A stretch of 64,000 bases of DNA from NCBI GenBank assembly GCA_002427745.1, contig DIYF01000046.1, positions 50,177 through 114,176 of the forward strand, given 5' to 3'. The notes below the pieces were generated by a model. The model worked only from the letters and a program-made list of their open reading frames with translations, was not told the origin of the DNA and searched no databases. Positions 35,214 through 45,200 of this stretch are shown here, piece after piece (the first letter of the stretch is position 1; the number at the start of each line of letters is the position of its first letter). The translations under genes and the position numbers were made by a program. The stretch is from Roseivirga sp. UBA6061 (GTDB taxonomy: Bacteria > Bacteroidota > Bacteroidia > Cytophagales > Cyclobacteriaceae).

Positions 35214-37130
35214 ATGGGAGATCTCAATGTAAAGCTGATTAAGACCAAAAAGGAGCAAAACAATTTTACCCGCTATCTGCTGGAAGACCTTCACGCCCTG
35301 GAGCGTATGCTGGAAGAGGACTGGTTTGAGAAAGGGCAAATGCATATCGGAGCTGAGCAGGAGATCTGCCTCATAGATGAGCACTATAAGCCAGCCGGCA
35401 GAGCAGCAGAAATTCTGGATAAGATTCAAAGTGACAACTATACAACGGAACTCGCCAAGTTCAATGTAGAGGTAAACTTATCACCTCAACCCTTTACAGG
35501 CAGCTGCTTCAGCGACATGGCCAGGGAGCTGGACCGGGAGCTACAGATGCTGGAAAAAGCACTCAAAGGAACCCATCTGAGCTATCTTACTACCGGTATA
35601 CTTCCTACTCTTCGCAAGTTCGATCTCGGAGACGACCACATTACGCCCCTACCTCGATACTATGCCCTTATGGATGCCATCAGTCGTATGCGGGGACAGG
35701 CACAGGAGATTCATATCAAGGGCTATGATGAGCTGAATGTCAAGCACGACTCGGCCATGCTGGAAGCCTGCAATACCAGCTTTCAGGTGCACCTGCAGGT
35801 CACTCCTGATGACTTTGTGGAAAAGTATAACCTGGCCCAGCTCGTGGCGGCACCCACCCTGGCCATCAGTGCCAACAGCCCCATGCTTTTCGGCAAGCGG
35901 CTCTGGCATGAAACCCGGATTGCCCTGTTTCAGCAAAGCATTGATACACGCATTACCAGTGAGCACCTGAGAGACAGAAGCCCCAGGGTAATGTTCGGAA
36001 ATCAGTGGGTCACGGAATCTCTTCTGGACATCATCAAGGAAGACATTGTCCGCTTCAGGCCTATGCTCATGACTGAGCATGAAGGCAATTACAAAGAGCT
36101 GCTTGATGAAGGCATCACACCCCAACTGAGAGCCCTGACCATCCATAACTCAACGGTCTATCGGTGGAACAGACCCTGCTACGGTATAAGCCCCAACGGG
36201 AGACCCCACCTGCGAATAGAAAACCGTATACTGCCAGCCGGACCAACACCACTGGATGAAATGGCTAACACAGCTTTCTGGATTGGTACAATGAATGCCA
36301 TAGGGGATCACTATCCGGATATTGCCCGGAGGCTTGACTTCAGTGAAGTAAAATCCAATTTCAACAATTGTGCTCAAACAGGATTGAATACCAAGATCCG
36401 GTGGTTTTCGAAGGACAAAATCAGTGTGGGTAAGATCATTAAAGAAGAGTTAATTCCGATTGCTCGCGAAGGACTACTCAAAAACAATGTAGATCAGGAG
36501 GACATTGATAAATACCTGAGTGTGATTGAAGCAAGAAGTGAAGCAGGTCAGAATGGTTCGGTCTGGGCTTTACGCTCCTACGCCCAATTGGCACAAGACA
36601 GCAGCAAGGAAGAAATTGCCCTGGCCATTACTTCCTCCATGGTGAAAAATCAGCAGACCGGTGAGCCAATCCATAAATGGGAGCTTGCCTCTCTTCAGGA
36701 TATACTCAAATGGCACCCTTCCTCCATTCTGGTAGAGGAGTTTATGACGAAAGATCTCTTTACCGTTCACCAGCAGGACATTATCGAACTGGTAGCTGAT
36801 ATTATGGACTGGCAACACATCCGGTTTACTCCGGTAGAAGACAAAAAAGGAAAGCTGATAGGGCTGGTATCCATGCGCATGATCACCCGGCATTTGAATA
36901 AAAACAGAGGAGAAACACCCGGCTCTACGACAGTACAGGACTTAATGATCAAAAAACCCATCACTATCAATCCTGAAAGTACTATTTTTGAGGCCATGAA
37001 TTTGATGAGGGAGCACAAGGTAGGGTGCTTGCCGGTAGTGAAAAACCAAAAGCTGGTTGGGGTCGTTACAGAAGGCAATTTTCTCAATATCACCGCTACC
37101 CTTCTCAAGATTATCAATCAAAGCGGCTGA
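35214..37130 (+). CDS. Glutamate-cysteine-ligase-like (GCS2) enzyme fused to two CBS domains
   Basis: 638 aa. Residues 1 to about 490 are a carboxylate-amine ligase of the YbdK/GCS2 group: HIGAEQEICLID near 45, FNVEVNLSPQPF, HNSTVYRWNRPCYG, and HLRIENRILPAGPTPLDEMANTAFW (landmarks RIENR and AGPTP). The last 140 residues are two CBS domains (EEFMTKDLFTVHQQD, and VQDLMIKKPITINPE) that bind adenosyl ligands and usually sense energy state. The enzyme probably makes a gamma-glutamyl or similar amide bond, allosterically regulated. It is followed 7 nt later by an aspartoacylase-like hydrolase. Confidence 0.92.
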   Translation: MGDLNVKLIKTKKEQNNFTRYLLEDLHALERMLEEDWFEKGQMHIGAEQEICLIDEHYKPAGRAAEILDKIQSDNYTTELAKFNVEVNLSPQPFTGSCFSDMARELDRELQMLEKALKGTHLSYLTTGILPTLRKFDLGDDHITPLPRYYALMDAISRMRGQAQEIHIKGYDELNVKHDSAMLEACNTSFQVHLQVTPDDFVEKYNLAQLVAAPTLAISANSPMLFGKRLWHETRIALFQQSIDTRITSEHLRDRSPRVMFGNQWVTESLLDIIKEDIVRFRPMLMTEHEGNYKELLDEGITPQLRALTIHNSTVYRWNRPCYGISPNGRPHLRIENRILPAGPTPLDEMANTAFWIGTMNAIGDHYPDIARRLDFSEVKSNFNNCAQTGLNTKIRWFSKDKISVGKIIKEELIPIAREGLLKNNVDQEDIDKYLSVIEARSEAGQNGSVWALRSYAQLAQDSSKEEIALAITSSMVKNQQTGEPIHKWELASLQDILKWHPSSILVEEFMTKDLFTVHQQDIIELVADIMDWQHIRFTPVEDKKGKLIGLVSMRMITRHLNKNRGETPGSTTVQDLMIKKPITINPESTIFEAMNLMREHKVGCLPVVKNQKLVGVVTEGNFLNITATLLKIINQSG

Positions 37131-37137
37131 GGCATTT

Positions 37138-38046
37138 ATGAGCGAAAGAATACTGGGGGATTTTGACAGCGGAGATAAATCAAGTTTAATGATACTGGTC
37201 GGTGCCCTCCACGGCAACGAACTGGCGGGGTACAAGGCCATCAACAATGTCTTTTCAGAGTTAAGAAACAACAAGACCCGGATCAACGGACGTGTGGTTG
37301 GCATTGCGGGCAACCTGCAGGCCATCAACGCAAAAAAGCGCTTTATTGACCACGACCTGAACCGAGCCTGGAAGCCTGAGATTCTGGACCGCGTGCTGAA
37401 TACTCCTGAAGAGAAATTGACCCATGAGGACCTGGAACTCAAAATACTCCATGGTATACTGGACGACCTGGGTACACAAGGCTATAAAAAGACCTATCTC
37501 ATCGACCTGCATACCACCTCTGCCGATAACGGAATCTTTCTGGTGCACCCGGGTTACCCTAATCAGGAGTCCATTGCCCGCGAGCTTCGCCTGCCAACTG
37601 TGATCAATCTGGACGTTTATCTTCCGGGTACTTTACTGAAGTATATGCGAAAGTACGACTTCAATTCTTTTGCTTTTGAGGCAGGGCAGATTGGCTCAGA
37701 AAAAGCCATTGACATCCACACTTTCGGTATCTGGGAGCTGCTCCATAAAACGGGTATTATTGATCAGAGTCGTGATTTGGGTCACCTGATTCATTACGAA
37801 GAAATTCTGGCCTCACTCCACAAACCACTACCCGGCATTGTACGCGTACTGCATCGCCATGAAATCAAAGAGGGTGATTACTTCCATATGAAACCCGGCT
37901 ATGAAAACTTTCAAACCGTCAGTGGAGGCGAGCTACTGGCTCAGGACAAATCAGGTAAAATCCATGCACCTATGGATGGGCTCATCTTTATGCCTCTCTA
38001 CCAAAATGCCGGAAACGATGGCTTCTTTATTGTAGAGGAGTTATAG
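37138..38046 (+). CDS. Succinylglutamate desuccinylase/aspartoacylase family hydrolase
   Basis: 302 aa from the ATG at 37138; the frame is open upstream but the earlier start would overlap the preceding gene. Zinc carboxypeptidase fold: VGALHGNELAGY (H and E ligands), DHDLNRAWKPE (conserved NR-x-W), IDLHTTSADNG (third ligand His). FAFEAGQIGS carries the C-terminal catalytic Glu region. It hydrolyses N-acyl amino acids. Its 7-nt spacing to the ligase-CBS gene indicates a functional pair that makes and breaks related amide bonds. Confidence 0.92.
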   Translation: MSERILGDFDSGDKSSLMILVGALHGNELAGYKAINNVFSELRNNKTRINGRVVGIAGNLQAINAKKRFIDHDLNRAWKPEILDRVLNTPEEKLTHEDLELKILHGILDDLGTQGYKKTYLIDLHTTSADNGIFLVHPGYPNQESIARELRLPTVINLDVYLPGTLLKYMRKYDFNSFAFEAGQIGSEKAIDIHTFGIWELLHKTGIIDQSRDLGHLIHYEEILASLHKPLPGIVRVLHRHEIKEGDYFHMKPGYENFQTVSGGELLAQDKSGKIHAPMDGLIFMPLYQNAGNDGFFIVEEL

Positions 38047-38123
38047 GGAGTTTGGCTGGCTAAATTCTGTGCTCTTTTCCTGAAACCGGTTCTGACATAA
38101 TTTACGAAAGAACCCCTCTTAAT

Positions 38124-38172
38124 CTCCCCTTGGCTCGCTTTCGCACAGCTTCAGCGCAGCAAGGAAGGGGAG
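38124..38172. repeat. CTCCCCTT...AAGGGGAG hairpin repeat
   Basis: CTCCCCTT at 38124-38131 and AAGGGGAG at 38165-38172 bracket 33 bases. Flanking CCCCTCTT and GGAGAGG extend the symmetry. This style of pyrimidine/purine arm recurs at 38908 and 49612 in the window and resembles the short intergenic repeats common in Bacteroidota. Confidence 0.5.
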
Positions 38173-38284
38173 AAGTTGGTACGGAGAGGTGAAAAGAGAA
38201 CCGGATAATAATTAACGATATCGGCTGATGATATGACTACGTGGTATTGGGCGTTTCACTTGTCATTCGGAACCTCTTTCCCCC

Positions 38285-38309
38285 TGGCAGGAGATTATAA
38301 AGCCTGCCA
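38285..38309. repeat. Short hairpin TGGCAGG/CCTGCCA
   Basis: Seven-base perfect arms at 38285-38291 and 38303-38309 with an 11-nt loop. It lies just after a TTTCCCCC tract like that at 38908. Confidence 0.4.
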
Positions 38310-38511
38310 TTCAAGCCTAACAAGAATCTATTAAGCTCTTCAATATGAAGCAGGCTTCCTGGATTTCTTTTGGCGACCCCACTTCTGACTCAACATAATG
38401 CATGTAAAAGATGATACTATTTAGATCTTCCCTGAAATCCCCTACATCGCCCTCGTAAAAAGTATTAACGAAGTCTAGTAAAGGATTTGAGTTATAGTTT
38501 TAAGTTAAGTC

Positions 38512-38718
38512 ATGGAAAGAAAAAGGTTAAATAGGATAAAAGTAGTGCTTGCTGAAAAGGAAGTAACAAGCGCTGCTCTGGCAAAGGCATTAGGCAAGAC
38601 ACCGGTAGCTATTTCTCGCTGGTGCAGCAATGAATCGCAGCCTTCACTGGAAAGCCTATTCGCAGTTGCCGATTTCTTAGGAGTAAATGTTAAGGAGTTG
38701 ATAATGGATAGTAAATAA
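38512..38718 (+). CDS. Small XRE-family HTH regulator
   Basis: 68 aa, essentially a single helix-turn-helix: LNRIKVVLAEKEVTSAALAKALG, then TPVAISRWCSNESQPSLESL and DFLGVNVKEL. These are the five helices of an XRE/Cro domain, short for the family but complete. It stands alone between two gene-poor stretches; no toxin partner or restriction enzyme is next to it. Confidence 0.88.
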   Translation: MERKRLNRIKVVLAEKEVTSAALAKALGKTPVAISRWCSNESQPSLESLFAVADFLGVNVKELIMDSK

Positions 38719-38765
38719 ACTTCCGCTCCAGAAAAGGGGCTTCTCAGCATTTGCATTTACAAACG

Positions 38766-38805
38766 GGTGGACTGACTAATTAATCACTACTTTAATCCAC
38801 CTTTT
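38766..38805 (+). terminator. Weak terminator candidate after XRE gene
   Basis: GGTGGA and TCCACC arms (24-nt loop) followed by TTTT, 48 nt past the XRE stop. Confidence 0.35.
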
Positions 38806-38907
38806 CAACTTTTTTAATGATGGCTCTTTGCAAATCAGAACAGGGGAATATTTCCGGGCAATACGATTTCAGGCACCTCATATTCTGCGGCTTATTCCTG
38901 GACCACT

Positions 38908-38926
38908 TTCCCCCTGATAGGGGGAA
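38908..38926. repeat. TTCCCCC/GGGGGAA hairpin repeat
   Basis: Seven-base perfect arms around TGATA, followed by a further AAGGGGT tract. Same sequence style as the elements at 38124 and 49612. Confidence 0.5.
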
Positions 38927-38988
38927 TACAAGGGGTAATTTCCAACCTCTCCAGCCAGTCTGGTGTCTGGAAAGAAAACTGCACGTTT

Positions 38989-39324
38989 ATGAAGAAAGCA
39001 TTGATGGCGCTGACTCTGTTGGCAACTGTATGGGCTTGTGAAGAGGTACAACCCGAGGGAGACGCCAATATGAGAGTGAATTACTTCACCCAGACTTGTC
39101 AGGGACTCTATGAAGGCAATTGCCTACTGATACAGGAAGATGCTGAAATAGGAAGTGACAACTGGAGCCTTTTCTATTATGAAAACAGCATAGAAGGCTT
39201 TGAGTATGAAGCAGGCTATGTATATGATCTCAGAGTGGAGAAAACACATATTCCTAATCCTCCACAGGATGCGTCAAGCATTGAATACAAGCTTATCGAA
39301 GTTATCAGCAAAACAGCTCAATAG
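38989..39324 (+). CDS. DUF4377 lipoprotein
   Basis: 111 aa. The lipobox is VWAC (Cys17), giving a mature protein of about 95 residues. The DUF4377 marks are clear: C-x-G-x-x-x-x-x-CL near 36-46, then W-x-x-FY, IEGFEYEAGYVYDLRV, and PPQDASSIEYKLIEVISK. This domain is often attached to HslJ-type (META) proteins in other bacteria; here it stands alone. Exact role unknown. Confidence 0.88.
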   Translation: MKKALMALTLLATVWACEEVQPEGDANMRVNYFTQTCQGLYEGNCLLIQEDAEIGSDNWSLFYYENSIEGFEYEAGYVYDLRVEKTHIPNPPQDASSIEYKLIEVISKTAQ

Positions 39325-39335
39325 ACAGTCTTGAA

Positions 39336-40850
39336 TCAGTTGCCGGTTACCAGGGTTGAATCAGAAGCCAGACCAGGGTTCTCAAAGGCAGTCTCGTACT
39401 GATCATAACGGTTGAGGATTTCCCCTACGTAGTTAACCGGCTCATTTCCGCGGCAATAGCCAAATTCAACTACCGGATCGTTATAGAACTCCGGACGTGT
39501 TTTCTGAACCAGAAAGTGTGCAACATTATCGTCCCAGATTTCAGAATCCTTGCCATACTTATCAGCTAGTTTAACCGCATCCAATACATGACCCTGACCC
39601 ACATTGTAGGAGGCCAGTACAAACTTTAATCGCTCATTTTCGTCAGGCACCCTTTCTGACCAGAACTTCTCAAGCCAGCCAAGATACTGCATGCCAGCCC
39701 TCATGTTTTCCTCGGGATTAAAGGGGTCTTCTACCTTGTACTGCTCAATAGAAATGTCCGTCAACTGCATCAGACCTTTTGCTCCTGCCCAGGACTCCGC
39801 TTCCGGATCGAATTTAGACTCCTGATAAACCAACGAAGCCAGTAACATCCAGTCAAGATTGAGGGATTTGGCTCCCTCCTTGATCAGTTCGTCATAGGGA
39901 GATATACGTACGCCTCCTACAGAGCTGTAGACACTATGCGCCCGCAGGTTTTGTGACTTGCGATACTTGAAATAGCGATTGTAAATGACATTAAAATCTG
40001 GTGAGGCCTTGATATTGACCAGCCAGTTATTAACAGTATCTTTTAACTGAGGGGCATTTTTCCTCATCGCCCAGGCAATTCTCTGGGGAAAGCTTATCGG
40101 GGTTTTGGCATCGATGTTCGGATAGTATGTAGCATTGATTAAACCCACATCTTCGTCTGCCACGGTATAATCAATCTCCCCCTTAGCCACCCGCTGAATA
40201 AGAGATTCCGTATCCGTTTGCCCACCTTGCTCAAGAATGATGATATCCCCGCCAATTTCTTCCGAAAGGTTAAGCAGCCTCGCAGAATAAGACGAGCCCT
40301 TACGGGAATAGATCTCCTTACCTACCAGGTCCAGCGTACTTCGGATGAGGGTATTCTCCAGCTCATGTACTTTCATACTTCTCCAGTTATCGGGCTTTCG
40401 CTGGATCAGGACCTGCCTCACCTCCGTATGCGCTTCAGTAAAAGCCACCCGTTGTGCCCGCTCCTTGGTTACCGTTAGGTGATAGGCCATGAGGTCAGCT
40501 TCTCCTGAGTTCAGCATTTCAAAGGCCTGCTCAATATCAGCTGTCAGTTTAATCCTGAGTGTAACCGAGAGATCATCGGCCAGTCGCTTAAGCAGGTCAT
40601 ACTCATAGCCCATCGGTTGACCTCTGTAAATGAAGTAACCCGTGGAACTGTTATCCACCACAGCAATGAGAGAACCTCGTTCCCTGATCTTATCAAAATC
40701 GAAATCAACGGGGTCCGGTTTATCTTCTTTGATAACCGTTTCTGTATTGTTTCCGGGAGAATTATTACGACATGCAGATGCAGTAAAGCCCAAAAGCAAG
40801 ACGATGAGCAGAAATCGAAAACATGCGATATATGGGTTGACCCGTTTCAT
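39336..40850 (-). CDS. MltF-like lytic transglycosylase with solute-binding domain
   Basis: 504 aa from the ATG at 40850, chosen because it opens a lipoprotein signal (lipobox TASAC). The first domain (about 40-285) is a family 3 solute-binding fold (GYEYDLLKRLADDLSVTL, EADLMAYHLTVTKERA, IDYTVADEDV). The second (about 320-470) is an SLT lysozyme-like domain with catalytic Glu in YQESKFDPEAESWAGAKGLMQL. E. coli MltF has the same layout and cleaves peptidoglycan with formation of 1,6-anhydro ends. It is outer-membrane anchored and lies just downstream of the RND efflux operon. Confidence 0.94.
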   Translation of the reverse strand: MKRVNPYIACFRFLLIVLLLGFTASACRNNSPGNNTETVIKEDKPDPVDFDFDKIRERGSLIAVVDNSSTGYFIYRGQPMGYEYDLLKRLADDLSVTLRIKLTADIEQAFEMLNSGEADLMAYHLTVTKERAQRVAFTEAHTEVRQVLIQRKPDNWRSMKVHELENTLIRSTLDLVGKEIYSRKGSSYSARLLNLSEEIGGDIIILEQGGQTDTESLIQRVAKGEIDYTVADEDVGLINATYYPNIDAKTPISFPQRIAWAMRKNAPQLKDTVNNWLVNIKASPDFNVIYNRYFKYRKSQNLRAHSVYSSVGGVRISPYDELIKEGAKSLNLDWMLLASLVYQESKFDPEAESWAGAKGLMQLTDISIEQYKVEDPFNPEENMRAGMQYLGWLEKFWSERVPDENERLKFVLASYNVGQGHVLDAVKLADKYGKDSEIWDDNVAHFLVQKTRPEFYNDPVVEFGYCRGNEPVNYVGEILNRYDQYETAFENPGLASDSTLVTGN

Positions 40851-40953
40851 TTTGGGACATAGATTGAACAACACTGTACTCAATATGTTCAAAAGCTTCC
40901 ACAAAAAATAGCATCTCAGCGCCTTAGATCAAAATAGGCTCCTGTAAAAGACT

Positions 40954-42258
40954 TTACTCCAGATTATATCCTGCCAGTCGGTTTAGCTCAATTTCAGCTA
41001 CTTTTACTGCATATTGTGAGGTAAGTTTTCTGATCTCCGCCTGTACCAGATTTAACTGAGCCTCACGCAGCTCGATGGCATTTCCATTCCCCAGCTTGTA
41101 CCGCTCCAGGGCTATGTCGTAGTTTTCCTGAGTGACAGCGAAATTGAGCTCTTCGAGGTTTTTGAGCACAATGCTGTTCTCATAGTTCACATAGGTCTTT
41201 CGAATATCGGCCTCCAGTTGCTGCTTTAGGTCGGCAATTGCCAGCTCGTCTGATTCCATTTGAATGCGGTTGTTCTGCTCCCGTCTTTTCCGGTCAAAGC
41301 CATTAAATATATTCACCGAAGCGGTCACACCATAGTTAAATCCCCTGCTGGTATTACTGATCAAAAAGCCGGCATCAGAATTACGGTCATTATAACCATA
41401 GCCCATATTCAGGTCGATCGTAGGAAAACGCTCGGCCCTGATCTCCTTCTGCTGTATAAAGGTGATATTTCTGGCTCGCTGAGCTCTGATAATTCCCGGA
41501 TTGTTGATATAACTACTGGCCAACAGCGGGGAAAGCACCAGCGTTGTATCCATAGCAAAATCAGGTTCAATGGTGTATTCTGTTTCCAGCTCACTACCCA
41601 GCAGGCGGTTCAAATCTACCTTTACATTGTAAATAAGCTCCTGCTGGGCAATCAGATTAGACTTATCCGTATTGTAATCTACCTGAGCCTGCAGATAATC
41701 CAGCTTGGATGACTTGCCCAGATCGTAGCGTGTCTTCGCCAGATCTACACGGTCTTGCGAGAGTTGTAAGGCATCCTGAAATACACGTAAGCGCTCATTC
41801 TCAAGCACTACACGATAATAGGCATTGGAAATCGAGGCGATGTTATTCTCTATCACCACACGGAGATCATCCTCTCCTAAAAGCTCCTGTTCTTTCAGCC
41901 TGTCTCTCGTGGCAAACATACCCAGACCATTAAAAACCGTCCAGTTAAGCCTCGGACTTATATCCAGCGTATTGGATTTTGCACCATTGATAACCCTTGG
42001 CTCAGCATCTCCCACAAACTGTTGCTCTACATTGGTATTCGTGAAATTCTTACCGGCCGAAACACTTACTACCGGTAATAACGCACCGATGCTTCTATCA
42101 TAGTTATTGGCTCCTATTTCGGTATTCTTGCGGCTGATACGAATCGACAGGTTGTTTTCCAGACCCGCAGCGATGGCATCTTCAATACTCAGCTGTTCCT
42201 GAGCCTGGAGTACAAGGGACGTTGATAAATATATAATTAGGATTGCTAATTTTTTCAT
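40954..42258 (-). CDS. TolC-family outer-membrane efflux protein
   Basis: 434 aa from ATG 42258, one nt after the RND stop; a GTG at 42267 is an alternative. The signal peptide ends LVLQAQ. Two repeats of coiled-coil and strand segments are present: SIEDAIAAGLENNLSIRISRKNTEIG opens the first, and NYDIALERYKLGNGNAIELREAQLNL the second. It forms the outer-membrane channel of the tripartite RND pump encoded directly upstream. Confidence 0.95.
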   Translation of the reverse strand: MKKLAILIIYLSTSLVLQAQEQLSIEDAIAAGLENNLSIRISRKNTEIGANNYDRSIGALLPVVSVSAGKNFTNTNVEQQFVGDAEPRVINGAKSNTLDISPRLNWTVFNGLGMFATRDRLKEQELLGEDDLRVVIENNIASISNAYYRVVLENERLRVFQDALQLSQDRVDLAKTRYDLGKSSKLDYLQAQVDYNTDKSNLIAQQELIYNVKVDLNRLLGSELETEYTIEPDFAMDTTLVLSPLLASSYINNPGIIRAQRARNITFIQQKEIRAERFPTIDLNMGYGYNDRNSDAGFLISNTSRGFNYGVTASVNIFNGFDRKRREQNNRIQMESDELAIADLKQQLEADIRKTYVNYENSIVLKNLEELNFAVTQENYDIALERYKLGNGNAIELREAQLNLVQAEIRKLTSQYAVKVAEIELNRLAGYNLE

Positions 42259-42259
42259 A

Positions 42260-45200
42260 TCACACACGTGCCATACGGCTCTTTTTACTGGTGAAATAAG
42301 AATACACTGCCGGTATTACATACAAGGTAAGTACCGTTGAAAAGATGAGGCCTCCGATAATGGCAACCCCCATGGATACCCGGCTTTCTGCACCCGCACC
42401 AAGTGCCAGTGCAATGGGCATAATTCCCAGAATCGTAGAAAAGGAGGTCATGAGAATCGGTCTGAAACGAGATTTGGCCGCATCGACAATGGCATCTTTT
42501 ACGGCCAGCCCCTGTGCCTTTCTCTGGTTGGCAAATTCCACAATAAGAATCCCGTTTTTCGAGACCAGTCCTACCAACATGATAATGCCAATCTGACTAA
42601 AGATATTCAGCGTTTCTTCATAGCGCCATAGTACCAGCAGAGCACCTGCGAGAGCAAGCGGTACAGTAAACATAATGATCAGCGGATCCACAAAGCTCTC
42701 AAACTGAGCTGAGAGCACCAGGTAGATCAGGACCAGCGCAAAACCAAAGGCAAAATAGAGACTGTTAGAGCTTTCTCTGAATTCCTTTGAGTTACCCGCC
42801 AGATCAGTAGAATAGGTTTCGTCCAATACTTCTGCAGCAACACGGTCCATTGCTTCAATTCCCTGGCCAATAGATACCTTGGGCCTCAGACTGGCCGATA
42901 CTGTTGCAGAGGCAAAGCGGTTATAGCGATATAGCTGTGGTGGCGTACTGTTTTCCTGTATAGTTACCAGGTTATCCAGTTGTACCAGATCGCCCTGATT
43001 ACTTCTGATGTAGAGGGTTTGTAAATCCAATGGGTCATTGCGGTCTTCACGCTCCACCTGACCAATGATCTGGTATTGTTTTCCATCGATAATGAAGAAG
43101 CCAAATCGCTGCCCGGAGAGCCCCAGCTGCAGCGTTCTGGCCACATCTCTTACAGATACTCCCAGACTTCTCGCTTTTTCACGATCTATTTCTATGGTGA
43201 TTTCAGGCTTATTGAACTTCAGGTCTACCTGCACAAAACCAAATTCCGGCTGCTGCTGGGCCTGTAGCAGAAACTGTGGTAAGATCTCTTTCAGTTTCTC
43301 CAGATTAGCTGCCTGAATCACATATTGAACAGGCTGTCCGCCCAGCCCCCTCTGTGCACTGATGGTTTCCGGTTGTGTTACAAAAGCCCTGGCCTCAGTA
43401 AGTTGATTTACGATAGGCGTCATGACATTGGCGATATCATTTTGACTACGCTCACGCTCAGAAGGGTCTTTCAGAATGGTAAACATAAAGGCTGAGTTGA
43501 CCGAACTACTGGCTCCGAAGCCCGGTGAAGTAATCGAAATGATCGCCTCTCTTTCGGGCACATTCTCTTTGGCAGCCGCTACCAGCTTGTCTACATAGCG
43601 ATCCATATATTCGAAGGTGGCTCCTTCCGGTGCGGTGGCGAACAGCCGTACACTACTGCGGTCTTCCTTGGGTGCAATCTCTTCCGGAATGTTGTTACCT
43701 GAAAGCAGTACACCAATCAATCCTCCTGAAATGAGAATGATAACAAAGGCCATCCAGCGAACCTTCATGAAGCGCACCAGGGAATTGTTGTAAGCTGTAT
43801 TCAGCCATACAAAGAAGGGTTCTGTTTTGCGGTAAAACAGGTTGTGACGCTCTCTCTTCTTCAGCAGCTTTGTACTCATCATCGGGGTCAGCGTCAGCGC
43901 TACGAAAGAAGAGATGACGACAGCTCCTGCTACTACGATGCCAAACTCACGGAACAAACGCCCGGTGAGACCCTGTAGAAAGATTACCGGCATAAATACG
44001 GCTACCAATGCTACCGTAGTGGAAATCACAGCAAAGAAAATCTCCGTAGCTCCTTTGATCCCCGCCTCCTTGGGCGACATCCCCTTCTCAATCTTGGCAT
44101 AGATATTTTCCAGCACTACAATGGTATCGTCTACCACCAGACCAATCGCCAGTACAATTCCTAAAAGTGTGAGTACATTGATAGAGAAGCCTGCCACATA
44201 CATAATAAAGAAGGCACCAATCAATGAAATGGGAATGGTCATGACAGGAATGATGGTGGTCCGCCAGTCTCTTAGAAACAGAAAGATAATCACCACCACC
44301 AGGCCAAAGGCCACCATAATGGTCTGCTGCACTTCGTCAATGGATTCGCGGATATACTCAGTATTATCAAAGCCCATTCCCAGTTCAATGTCTGCCGGCA
44401 GGTCCTTTTCTATCTGGTCAATACGCTCATAGAATTTATCTGCAATCTCTATGTTGTTAGAGCCCGGCTGTGTAATCACAGCAATACCCACCATGGGTAC
44501 TCCATCGCGCTTGAGGATAGTTCTTTGGTTTTCCGGAGCCAGCTCAGCACGGCCGATATCCTGAAACTTGACAATATTGTCTCCGTCCTCCTTAATGATC
44601 AGGTTATTGAACTCCTGCGGTGTGTTAATTCGGCCCAGCGTACGAACGGTCAGCTCTGTATTAGTCCCCTCCACACGACCAGAAGGTAGCTCCACATTAT
44701 CACGATCCACAGCATTCAATACATCAAGCGGAGTTAGCTGATAAGCAGCCAGTTTGTTAGGGTCCATCCACAGGCGCATAGAGTATCGCTTGGCTCCCCA
44801 AACCTGAACCGAACTGACTCCCTGTATTGTCTGTACGCGCTCCTTAAAAGTATTCTCAGCGATAGAGGTCAGGTCCAACAGGGTGCGTTGATCGCTTTTG
44901 ATATTGAGAAACAGAATGGGGCCTGAATTGGCATCTGCTTTGGAAACGCTGGGAGGATTAACATCCGGAGGCAGGCGATTGGTAACACCCGCTACCTTAT
45001 CTCTCACATCATTGGCAGCGGCTTCCAGGTCCACCCCCAGGTCGAATTCAGCGGTAACCGTGCTTCTTCCATCTCTCGAAACAGAAGTAAGCGTCTTGAT
45101 ACCGGCAATACTGTTCAGCGCCTCCTCAATAGGCTCGGTAATTTGGGACTCAATGATTTCGGCATTGGCACCCGTATAGCCGGTAGAAACCGAAATTACG

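Larger units (their letters stand above)
38047..38511. other. Gene-free stretch with repeat-like hairpins
   Basis: 465 bp without a supported gene. It holds two stem-forming elements listed separately (38124-38172 and 38285-38309) and AT-rich DNA near 38470-38505 before the XRE gene. No tRNA or attachment site was recognised. Confidence 0.6.

Noticed and set aside
35649..36146. Long minus-strand frame inside the GCS2-CBS gene
   Set aside because: It is antisense to conserved ligase motifs and has no domain or start context of its own.
38817..39041. 74-codon plus-strand reading frame before the DUF4377 gene
   Set aside because: It crosses a hairpin repeat, overlaps the start of the clear lipoprotein gene and shows no family pattern.
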